Source: Chara braunii
Lineage: Eukaryota; Streptophyta; Charophyceae; Charales; Characeae
NCBI GenBank assembly: GCA_003427395.1
Contig: BFEA01000842.1
Span: 281,392-308,001 of the forward strand
Reading direction: 5' to 3'
Length of the DNA stretch: 26,610 bases
Shown here: positions 18,533 to 26,610 of the stretch, in pieces
How positions within the stretch are numbered: position 1 is the stretch's first letter
Layout: every line of letters starts with the position of its first letter
The notes under the pieces: generated by a model
What the model saw: only the letters and a program-made list of their open reading frames with translations
The model's database searches: none
Told to the model about the DNA's origin: nothing
Program-made: the position numbers and the translations under genes

Positions 18533-18957
18533 TCAGCGTCACATAGACCACAAGCAGCGCCACATATACCAGAGGCAGCGCTACATCAGTATGCCGCGTA
18601 GTCCACAGGCAGCGCCACATATACCAGAGGCAGCGCCACGTCAGCATGCCACGTAGACCACAGGCAGCGCCTCATATACCAGAGGCAGCGCCACGTCAGC
18701 ATGCCACGTAGACCATAGGCAGCGCCTCATATACCAGAGGCAGCGCCACATCAGCATGCCACGTAGACCACAGGCAGCGCCTCATATAGCAGAGGCAGCG
18801 CTACATCAGTATGCCACGTAGTCCACAGGCAGCGCCACATATACCAAAGGCAGCGCCACGTTAGCATGCCATGTAGACCATAGGCAGCGCCACGTTAGCA
18901 TGCCATGTAGACCATAGGCAGCGCCTCATATAGCAGAGGCAGCGCCACGTCAGCATG
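18533..18957. repeat. 55-bp minisatellite rich in CCACGT motifs
   Basis: Roughly seven to eight copies of a 55-bp unit (for example starts at 18607 and 18662), made of a short half AGGCAGCGCCACATATACC and a longer half beginning AGGCAGCGCCACGTCAGC. Many units carry two ACGT cores, CCACGTCAGC and GCCACGTAG, about 15 bp apart. Near the right end a 34-bp half-unit is duplicated almost perfectly (18849-18882, 18883-18916). Frames through it are not genes. Confidence 0.88.
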
Positions 18958-19346
18958 CCTGGTGCACAATGCCAGCGCCGCCTCTCCCTCGTGTCGTCTT
19001 CCACAACTCTGATGCACAGCCAGTGTCCAGCCAGCGTCGTGCTAGGATAATGCCAGTGTCAAGTTAAAGCCAAGCCAGCGTTGAACCAACGTAGCAAGAC
19101 TGAATGTCGATTCCCTGTAGACCCCAGCTTATGTAGTGTTTTGCTCGGAGTTCTGGCTTCCAGTCCACGAGTCACAGTCGTCTAGATTGACCCGCCGTCG
19201 AAGGTCTGGATCGTGTACAGTTGCAGTTTTCCACTTGGCTTGGATGCTGTCCCGGTACCTGCATACAAACAAGTGTGTGTGCTTGACTGACGGCCTGGAC
19301 TGGGTTCCTTCGACTTTACAGTTGATTTTGACTCTTGAATTTCCTG

Positions 19347-19465
19347 TGTGCAGCGCTTGGTCGCACAGTCGAACGCAGCACTCGGGCCTGGGCGTGTCTT
19401 GGTCACACAGCCCAGCGCAGCATACTCAGGCCAAGGCGTGTCTTGGTCACATGGACCAGCGCAGA
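19347..19465. repeat. 44-bp repeat, locus 2
   Basis: GCGTGTCTTGGTCAC starts at 19392 and 19436, a 44-bp period, with a further diverged copy from about 19350. It is the same family as 17164-17270. The overlapping 162-codon plus and 140-codon minus frames follow from the repeat lacking stops and show no recognisable domain. Confidence 0.75.
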
Positions 19466-21199
19466 CCCATTTCAGGTGTGAGTTGCCTGAGGCTAAGTTC
19501 TGAGCCCTGGGCAACTTCTGAGCAGGATTACGGCGCCATACTAAACTCTTTCTGTATCGTTCCAATTTTAACGGATGACTCGAAGGACAGTGGCCGTGTG
19601 ACAACCTTGAGATATCATCATTAAGCTGACCAACTCCAGGTAACTCAAAAATAAATGGTTTTACTTATCAAGTTCTAACTTCTGAATCCGAACATAGGCC
19701 TGCACTTCAACAGCTCATGGACTCCCCAGCAAAAACTAAGGGGGATAGTCCCCCGGGACCCTCAACCCCTCAGCTTTCCTCCATGGCACTCCTTTGCTCC
19801 TCCGCTGTCGACCGCTGGCCTCGATCCCGGGGTCTTCGTAGTCTCAGTCCCAAGTCATAACCTATAGGGCTAAGCCCAAGCTTGGATGTAACAGGTGCAG
19901 ACTTAACTATAAAGACGTCCGTTCTAGGCCTAAGCCTGTCGGGCTGTACAAAAGGCCGTATTTTAGGCACACCAGCCATATGTGTCGACTCTCGCCGTAT
20001 GAAGGGGTCAATTCTGTTTGTCGCCGCCGTGTACCCCATCTTTCTCACCAGGTTATTTTCTTGATCAATCTGCACTTTTACCACCTATGCGCCGAAAAAA
20101 AAAACCGACTTTCATGGTGCCTCCCATGGCTTCTACCGTTGACCAAATTATGGTCGGCCTCAGGAGTTCCGTCTTCGCACCTTACTAATCCTAGTGCTGT
20201 AATAGGTAAGTCAAACGAATCCTATCTTCAACGGTCACTGGCTGTGTAGACACGAATGTGTACCTCGTCCGTTACTGTAGTCTCTTTGCACTCTCTTTCT
20301 AGCTCACGTTACTAGGCACAAGCGCCGCTCTCTTAACCAAGCGTCCGCCTAAAACACCTTGTGTGCCCTTAAAGTGCACACCCACGCACTCTCTAATCAG
20401 ATCAAAATGCGAGTGTCATTCCCAACCATCTAAGAGTTGATTGTGGTCACTCCGAAATGGGACACTTTCTCAGATACCGTTGAAAACGCCCCTTCTGTGA
20501 GATGCAAAAATGTGCCCAAATACCATTGTAAGGGTATTCGGGCCGACACCGAGACCAGGTCATAGGGCACAGATCGACTATCGATCATCAAAAGATGACT
20601 CATCGCTCCTTCGCATGACGAAAAAGCTCCGAAAGTTTGTGCAGAGTGCCCCTGGTCACTCAAACACAAGGTCTCGAACTCACGTCCAAAGCTTTGCCTA
20701 CATCGACTGCAAAGTCAAGGTAAGTGGCCCTCACTCCTCTCTCCTTCTTCTCTCCTCCTCCTCCTTTTCTCCTTCTTTCCCACTTACTCTCTATCTAGTT
20801 CGCCTGCGTACGCTATCATGCGCATGTCTCCTTTTTTGCACATTATGCGCTCGTCCTTGCTCCTTCTCGCTGTCGGGCGGCCGCAGACCAGTCGACCACC
20901 CGAAATACACGGGATTGGACGTTGGGAAAAGTGCCCACGAGAAAATCGACCGGGACTTTCATCCGAGTCGTCGGAAGAAATTAGGGGTCGGGAAGGTATC
21001 CATAAAATCCCCCCCATCAATTATAAAAATTGACCCTTGAAATCAACACAATGAACAGCCACGCCTACCGCGCCTAGAGCCTACCATTTTTCGTTCGATC
21101 GGAGGCTGTTCGCGATGCGGCTGGCCGCGGAGCCGGGTTGTGGCGCTACGGCTCGGTGCGCCCCTTTTACACTCAGCAATTGACAAGGGAATGAACCCT
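19466..21199. other. Non-coding stretch without recognised genes
   Basis: Contains a GGGGG-ATAGT-CCCCC hairpin (19740-19754), an AAGGTAAGT string matching a 5' splice site at 20717-20725 followed by pyrimidine-rich DNA, and a TCAATT/AATTGA inverted repeat near 21017-21034. A 176-codon frame at 20510-21040 has no recognisable domain and runs through the CT-rich tract, so I do not call it. Confidence 0.4.
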
Positions 21200-21460
21200 C
21201 AATTTTTATTAATTCTAACAACAAAATTAAAATTGAGAAAAAGAATTAAAAACAATAAAAGGGACGAAAACGAATGAATATTTGTTGATTAATTGATTTT
21301 TTTAAGAATTTATTGTTCATGAAACTGTCCTCAATCTTTATAAATTCTAACAACATTATTAAAAATAAGTAAAAGAGTTAAAAATAATAAAAGAAAAGAA
21401 AACCAATGATTATTTACTATTTGATTAATTTTTGACGGAATTTATTGTTGATGGATTTTG
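21200..21460. repeat. AT-rich ~132-bp tandem, two copies
   Basis: Copies at about 21200-21325 and 21333-21455 share CAATYTTTAT, AATTCTAACAACA, AAAATAATAAAAG or a close variant, GATTAATT and AATTTATTGTT. Divergence is moderate. Confidence 0.75.
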
Positions 21461-22020
21461 CTGGAAATTATCAATTTATCCCCGGTTCATTGATTTGTAT
21501 GGGTTCCCGATGATTATATACGGCCGCTTGATTTTACTCGATCCGCCTGATTACTACCCTCGGTGTAACCCCAATGCTATTGAGTGAATGGGAGCGATTT
21601 CGGGTCGTGGCGACATGATTGGTATGGTGCGGCAACGGGTTCTGCTTGGTATTGGTGTGGGTCATCGCCAACATGGCGCTATATTCTGTGACCGCGGTCA
21701 CTGGTCCGAAGTTGGTATAGTACCGTCACTGGGACAACATCGGTACGGGCTACTTCTGTTCGCCGTTGGGACGGTCGGAATGGCCGCTAGTTCGGATTGG
21801 CACGGTATTGCAGGCTGGTACTTACTTTCAGGTTCGGAACATTTATGTCTGGTACGGTACTGATTTGGCGCAGGTGCGGCACACGAACAACACACTATTG
21901 GTTCGGGAATGAAGCTGCGTACTGCGACGAGGTACTGATTATTTGGTATGGATACTGCCTTGGACCAAATGCACAGCTTGGTCCGGTATCGAGCACTGGG
22001 TTCTTATTTTGGTAAGGGTG
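21461..22020. other. Non-coding stretch with recurrent GGTACTG/GGTACGG words and a 14-bp palindrome
   Basis: GTGACCGCGGTCAC at 21688-21701 is a perfect palindrome. Words of the type GGTAYKG recur often between 21620 and 21990, suggesting a decayed minisatellite. The frames present are short and unsupported. Confidence 0.4.
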
Positions 22021-24399
22021 TGGGCCCTAGACTGTTACGGGGCACTAATCAGGAGCCACCGAGCCTAAAACCCTGTGGGATGCCTGAGGCTGTCGGTGAG
22101 AAATGCCACCAATTTGTGGGCCTGATGCCTCAAGTATGGAGCATTGGGCCTAGGCTACGAGCAAGTACCGCACTGTTATTTTTCCCTGGACGGATGCAGC
22201 GGTCCATAGGCATAAGGCCGACGGACGAACAGGCAGGGGCATTCGGAGAGGAGTGCAGAATGGGCGAGCCAGGTGTACCCAGCTCCTCACTGATTTTTGG
22301 GTCAAAGTTCAGAAGGCTGCGCTGTCGAGGGGCTACAGGGGAGGAACTCGCACTGGGTATGCAGAGTGAGAAGGCGATCACTCTAATGCGTGCGTGACTG
22401 AGCATAAGTGTAAGGCGACTTACAAGAGGACGGTGGTATTATTACTATTATTATTTTATTTTATTTTTTGGGAGGACAGTACAAAGAGTCAGGCATGCAC
22501 AGCGCTGGCAGGATCATCAACTAACGACAGGGACGAGTATGCGCGGTAAAGAGCAGGTTGAGTGTCGGTCGGGAAGATCTGAACTTGGAGAGATGGACTT
22601 CGCTTTCGGACGGATGTGCCCAGTATGCACAGTCCATGAAGGCCTTGGCGAGAGCCAAGAAGATTGGATCGGGAAGGAAGAGGCGTGTCGGCGAAAGGAG
22701 AAACAGTCAGGGAAGGACGGTAGGTTTTAGACACAAGGTTGTTCGTCATCGGAATACGAGGAAGCAAGATGTGAGGAAGAGAGATTGAAGGGAGGCGGTA
22801 GTTTGGCTAAACGGTACTAGGCCAAAGGAAGGAGAGTGAGTGGTGGCGGAAGACAGGAGTTTTGAAGGCGCACTAGCAGTACTCTGCATTCAAATCCCCG
22901 CTCGCCAGTAGATATGAGTGAGCTCGGGCGAGCACTCGCTCTTGCTTGATTAACAAGAACGGTAGAGCAAAGGCGGTCGAATCATTGGGGGCAATCAGGC
23001 GAACTAAGGCCGAATCACTTCCACTTGACTGTGGCCCCGCCCCAGGGTTGATTGGGTGAGGAGACACCTCGATCGCGCAGGTCAGTTGACTCTGCTTAAA
23101 GTGGGTCGGGCGAATGATGGCCGACAGTTAATCTAGATCAGTCATACTTGGTAGCCTCGCAGAAAGGACAAGCAAGCTTCTATATGAGACGATAAGGGCT
23201 ATGCGCTTTTGTCTCGCGCTGCGCGTTCTAGGCTGGAACGCTGCTCCGTGAAAACTCGATCACAAGAAGAGGGAGGAAGCTCGGAAAAGCAACGAACCTG
23301 CGAGAAGGCGAACTTTTCAGTATCAAGGGAATGTGAAACATGCCTATGAGTTGCAGAGAGAACGCGGTATCTCAGCAAGCAACCTTGATTTCCCCTACAG
23401 TGCAGAGCTCGAACATTGACGACTCCTGCACGGTGCGCGCTACTAAGACTGGGTAGGGATGCACTCGTGAGCTGAGGGTAACACTAACGGGGAATTTGGA
23501 CAGCTTCGTGCTTGGGACTGTCCGCTTCATTTGGGGGTGGTTTGCACGAAGCGGCAGACTTAGTGCCTCGCGTACTCTACTAGACTGTGAGAGGGGAAAG
23601 TAACAAGTTTTCGTATCGAAGGGTGGTGACGACTGCATAACTCTGGCTAAATTTCTGATGAGCTTACTCTTTGAATAACAAAACAAGGAAAGAGCTAAGT
23701 TCAAACCTGCCAGGTATTTATATCCATCGAGCACACCCGTTTTGAAGAAATTGTTCTGATTCTGTAGAAGGGTTCTAAACTCACGCCTGGTGAAACGAGC
23801 GGGACGGATCTAAGCGGGAGAACTTGGTATCTCATGAGATGGTGCACTAGCCTGCCTTTTAAGTGGTATATATCTACCAATCAAGGGAAAGGCTTTCAGA
23901 CGATCGGCGAGAGTCCCCAGGGGTGATTGCGAGACGGGGGGGGGCTCAGGCCACAGAGCCCCTCGAAATTCTGATTTGTCCGCTTATGGTGACATCGAGT
24001 GCTACAGCAAAGGGTTTGTTCAAAAATCGAGGAAATTGGAAGTCTTGAAGTTCATCGCACAAACAGATACTATAGAAAAACAAGAAAGGAAGGTCAGGTT
24101 AGGAGGAGGTCAAACGAACTTCCGTTTTTTTTTTCTCACATTTTCAAATCAGTCATGTGCAATACAGTCCGGTCAATGGGTGTATGCTAAGCTCTAGGAC
24201 TTGAAAGTTGAATCACAGGTCGTTGAGTATTACTTCGAATTTGGCATTCTGTTCATGCATGTATTGTCCAATCAGTGGGACCAGTGTGCAGTAAAAAAAA
24301 AGGGAAATGTGTCAAGTAAATAGACCCTCCTGCTGCTTACCTCTAGTGTATCATAGATTGCTTAATTAAAATACAATTGCTTATTCGGACCTGCGTCAC
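22021..24399. other. Long stretch without recognised features
   Basis: Apart from an ATT/TTTTA run at 22436-22467 and a G run near 23938, I see no repeat, RNA gene or supportable coding frame. The largest frames (149 codons at 21948-22397 plus, 120 codons at 23372-23734 minus) have no recognisable domain. Confidence 0.4.
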
Positions 24400-24944
24400 T
24401 CATTGTGTCGGGCCTAAGTGAACAATTGGTGATCTGCTCTTGAATTTTGTTTTCGTTGATGAGCTAACGGGTGGTGGGTTGTAAAAGGCAAATCGAGTCA
24501 GCAACTGATGACTGTAGCTAAAGACCTATCGCTCTGAAAGAGGCGGATCAGTCAAGAACCGCGGCCACTCATGTTTTGAATCCTTCACGCCCTGATCAAT
24601 CAGATTATAGTGTCATAATTTGTCCCGTGGTCGTGTAAAATCTGGTAAAACACAGAAATTGGGATTGGTCCTAAAACTCTATTACTGGTGGCTGGTATGT
24701 TCCTTTCCGTTTGAAGTTAAACGAGATATCCCGGTGTAGGGTGTATGTCTTCATTTCGATACCTTTGGAAGGAACAATATAAAAAAAAGAAAGGGGGGAC
24801 CAAAGTGCTTGATTTGAAGTCATGCGTTATCTAAAACCCCAATCCCTATCCTCGTTGAGGACCTCTGACTGGGCACGGTGAGTGACAGACGTTATTGCCC
24901 CTTGCTTGATCGGCGGGCGGACGCCCTTCCCGGGTTTCCTCACA
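24400..24944 (+). mobile_element. Probable 3' part of an LTR (left LTR of a retrotransposon)
   Basis: The right boundary is inferred from the primer-binding site at 24950: a CTCACA end at about 24939-24944 would terminate the LTR a few bases upstream, as is usual. A TATA-like AATATAAAAAAAA at about 24776-24788 would be the LTR promoter, and the G-C-rich palindrome GGGCG-GAC-GCCC near 24916-24927 lies close to the 3' end. The 5' boundary is not visible because the second LTR is outside the window; 24400 is only a nominal limit. Confidence 0.5.
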
Positions 24945-24949
24945 AACTT

Positions 24950-24967
24950 TGGCGCCGTTGTCGGGGA
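24950..24967 (+). mobile_element. Retrotransposon primer-binding site (tRNA-Asp type)
   Basis: TGGCGCCGTTGTCGGGGA is complementary at 17 of 18 positions to the remembered 3' end of eukaryotic tRNA-Asp (CCCCGGCAACGGCGCCA), with one C-to-T difference. tRNA-Asp priming is typical of plant Athila/Tat-like Ty3/Gypsy elements. It fixes the element on the plus strand with its body to the right. Confidence 0.8.
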
Positions 24968-25016
24968 GGGGATTGCACCCTCAGGGCCTCGGCCTTCCCC
25001 AATCAACAGGGGTGCG

Positions 25017-25032
25017 CTGGCTAATTAGCCAG
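25017..25032. repeat. 16-bp perfect palindrome
   Basis: CTGGCTAATTAGCCAG equals its own reverse complement, 50 bp after the primer-binding site. In retroelement RNA such a sequence can pair between two molecules, so a dimer-initiation role is conceivable but unproven. Confidence 0.75.
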
Positions 25033-25590
25033 ATACTAATTAACTTCGAATAAATTGATTAGCTGATTTTTTTTATTATTATTTTTTGTTAATTTTAAAA
25101 TTTATTTTTTTCCAATATCTCATGATTTGTGCGTTTTCACGCGAACTACCCGGGTCAAAATTCATCTTCTCGCCGAGGCGAACATCTTAAGACCTTTTTT
25201 GAAAACTTCTGACGGCTAGATTTTTAGATAATCATTTTTTTTTTTTTTTAATTGTTATTTTGAAATTCCCGTTTTTTTATTTTTATTAATTGCAAAAAAT
25301 AAGAGCGAAATCCGGAGATAACTGCTTGGACTAAAGTTGTCCAATTTGTTTTTTCCGATGTTTTCAGACATTGTTCGGGGGAAACGGACGTCGTTTGTAG
25401 AAACAGCGGGCCCCAATAGATAGGAAAACGAAAAGGAATTAAATGGGAAAATCAATTTTCTTAGTAATTTTGTTTAAATTAAAAAAAAAAAAAAAATAAT
25501 CCGATAAGTTTTCTCCTTGAACCTAGTAAAATCTAATAAAAATTTTCGCTCTTCGATGGGGGGTTTGCGGTGCGAGTGCAGCTGCACGCA

Positions 25591-25640
25591 AAACCCAAAA
25601 CCCTAATTAGGGGGAACCCTAATTAGGGTAAAACCCTAAT
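25591..25640. repeat. Telomere-like CCCTAATTAGGG palindromes
   Basis: AAACCC, AAACCCTAA-type and TTAGGG words are arranged as two 12-bp perfect palindromes CCCTAATTAGGG (25601-25612 and 25617-25628) followed by AAAACCCTAAT. The head-to-head arrangement differs from a true interstitial telomere array. GTGCAGCTGCAC, another 12-bp palindrome, lies at 25576-25587. Confidence 0.8.
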
Positions 25641-25675
25641 ACAAATTTAGAAAGAAATGGGTAAATAGCTAGGCC

Positions 25676-25933
25676 ACCAGAGTGGCCCGGGGTCACTTGC
25701 CCGGCCGGGCCAAAATAATTAAAAAAGAAAAAAAAAAAAAGTTTTGAATTTTATTTTTTATTTTAAATTTGGTGAAGAATTTCGATGTGACCCTGAGGCA
25801 AAAGTTGTTCAGGATATTTTTCTGCATAACATAGTGTTTTTTTAGAATTTGTGGATGTTTTTTATTTTTTCATTTTTTTTGCTGGGACCTTACCTGATGC
25901 TTGCACGGGCTGGCCACCCAGGACCCGGGTGGC
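25676..25933. repeat. GC-rich hairpins GGCCAC.../...TGGCCCGG, two copies
   Basis: At about 25674-25692 GGCCA and TGGCC enclose CCAGAG, and a second stem GGCCCGG/CCGGGCC follows to 25711. At about 25910-25932 GGCCACCC and GGGTGGCC enclose AGGACCC. Both end in TGGCCCGG and sit in AT-rich DNA. Confidence 0.65.
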
Positions 25934-26149
25934 CCGGCTGGTAGCCTAGGTAAATAGAGTAAAGCTATAACTTCTTCTTATTGTATTGTCGCGGAAAGAA
26001 TTTTTGTAAATATATCTGGTAAAATTATAAATCTTTAATTCGAGAAATTTTGTTGCATTAAATAATTAAAAATTGAAATAAATATTAAAAATTCATAAAA
26101 ATTCAAGTGCCTAAGATTTTGATTTCGTTTGTTTTTCTCTTTCTTAATC

Positions 26150-26500
26150 AAGGGGAAACCCCCCGAACCCCATCCTAACGGGGGAGGGGAAACTGCTGTC
26201 GAAATTTTTTTCAAATTCCGTCTTTTATTTGAATCTTCGTTAATTAATTAACAAAAATATTTAAAAATCAAGTAAAAATCAATTTTCGTTTTTTTCATTA
26301 TTCCTTTTGATATTCCTCCTCCGGCAGCGCTGTTTAAGGGCTTCGCCCGAACCCCATTCCAACAGGGGGAGGCGAAATGCTACCGAAATTTTTGTAAATT
26401 CCCAAAAATATATTCCTACTCCGAAAAATCCTTAAACTCAGCGGGCATATATATACTTGTTAAGCGGTCGTGATGCGGGCAATGCCCACGGAAATTTTTT
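26150..26500. repeat. Three GC-rich hairpin modules ending in GAAATTTTT
   Basis: The modules start with GGGG-AAA-CCCC (26152-26162), GGGC-TTC-GCCC (26338-26348) and GGGC-AAT-GCCC (26477-26487), each followed by GAAATTTTT at a variable distance. In the first two a further CCCC/GGGG hairpin (CGAACCCCAT...ACGGGGGAGG / CGAACCCCAT...ACAGGGGGAGG) sits in between. The first stem differs by a swapped pair (G-C to C-G). Confidence 0.7.
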
Positions 26501-26610
26501 TTTAAAAAAATAGACTCAAACCAATTGCTAAATTTCAGCACTATTAACGAATTCAAGAAACGGAACATGCATAGAGAGACAGAGAAAGGGAGAGAAAAAG
26601 AGAGAGAGAG

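Larger units (their letters stand above)
24968..26610 (+). mobile_element. Retrotransposon leader (untranslated internal region), truncated by the window edge
   Basis: Downstream of the primer-binding site come about 1.6 kb of AT-rich DNA without a gag-like frame, interrupted by GC-rich palindromes. Long leaders are known in plant Athila/Tat-type elements, so gag may lie beyond the window. Palindromes listed separately are at 25017-25032, 25576-25587, 25601-25628, 25676-25712 and 25909-25933, with repeated modules at 26150-26490. The window ends in (GA)n from about 26572. That the whole stretch belongs to one element is inferred. Confidence 0.5.

Noticed and set aside
19136-19624. 162-codon frame (plus) and overlapping 140-codon frame (minus) as a gene.
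   Set aside because: Both run through the 44-bp minisatellite, which lacks stops in several frames. No domain or start context is recognisable.
20307-20355. tRNA-like text on the minus strand (TTGGTTAAGAGAGCGGCGC).
   Set aside because: It resembles a D arm but I could not build a cloverleaf or find a B box at the right distance.
20510-21040. 176-codon frame with an internal AAGGTAAGT 5' splice-site match at 20717.
   Set aside because: The translation shows no known domain and becomes Ser/Leu-rich in a CT-rich tract. One splice-like string is not enough to call an exon; no acceptor or second exon could be matched.
21688-21701. GTGACCGCGGTCAC palindrome as a regulatory operator.
   Set aside because: A single 14-bp palindrome in 26 kb is not significant alone and no gene is nearby.

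Overview
This looks like a stretch of eukaryotic nuclear, intergenic, repeat-rich DNA. The features pointing to a plant-like genome are a decayed Helitron Rep/helicase gene, a primer-binding site matching the 3' end of tRNA-Asp (the priming type common in plant Athila/Tat-like LTR retrotransposons), very many (TA)n, (AAT)n and (CA)n microsatellites, and short AAACCCTAA-like telomere-type motifs. A run of five N inside a long (TA)n tract shows that this is an assembled scaffold. I cannot name the lineage; a land plant or an alga would both fit. I see no intact protein-coding gene, and nearly all open frames are microsatellite translations or chance frames.

Layout. 1-300: two G-rich hairpins, each followed by a (CA)n tract. 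541-606: an A/T-flanked 9-bp palindrome. 731-2672: Helitron pseudogene broken by at least four frameshifts and three in-frame stops, cut off at its right end beside a dispersed repeat (2735-3036; second copy 11205-11536) that has a tRNA-like A box on the minus strand. 4297-4848: array of nine two-part hairpins. 5407-5520 and 15869-15990: two copies of another repeat. 5786-9255: AAT/AAG microsatellites, TG-rich minisatellites and a repeat family that always abuts an (AAT)n tract. 10487-10673: (TA)n with N gap. 11690-12665: a pair of ~290-bp direct repeats carrying TATA-like boxes, 687 bp apart, perhaps the LTRs of a miniature element. 14437-15700: array of roughly 19 hairpins with a constant ACTTA/ACTCA loop, present as a duplicated block. 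16940-19470: nested minisatellites of 48, 44 and 55 bp. 21200-21460: AT-rich tandem pair. About 24400-26610: a probable LTR end, primer-binding site and palindrome-rich leader of an LTR retrotransposon running off the right edge.

The most unusual signal is shared by several unrelated repeat families here: short hairpins whose loops stay constant while their stems change in a compensatory way (T-A to C-G on both arms, and so on). It is clearest at 4297-4848 and 14437-15700, and also visible in the 11.7/12.4-kb repeats, the 5.4/15.9-kb repeats and the GC-rich modules at 26.15-26.49 kb. Such covariation can come from selection on a folded RNA or on a cruciform, or from template-switch repair that keeps palindromes perfect. 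The sequence alone does not separate these.
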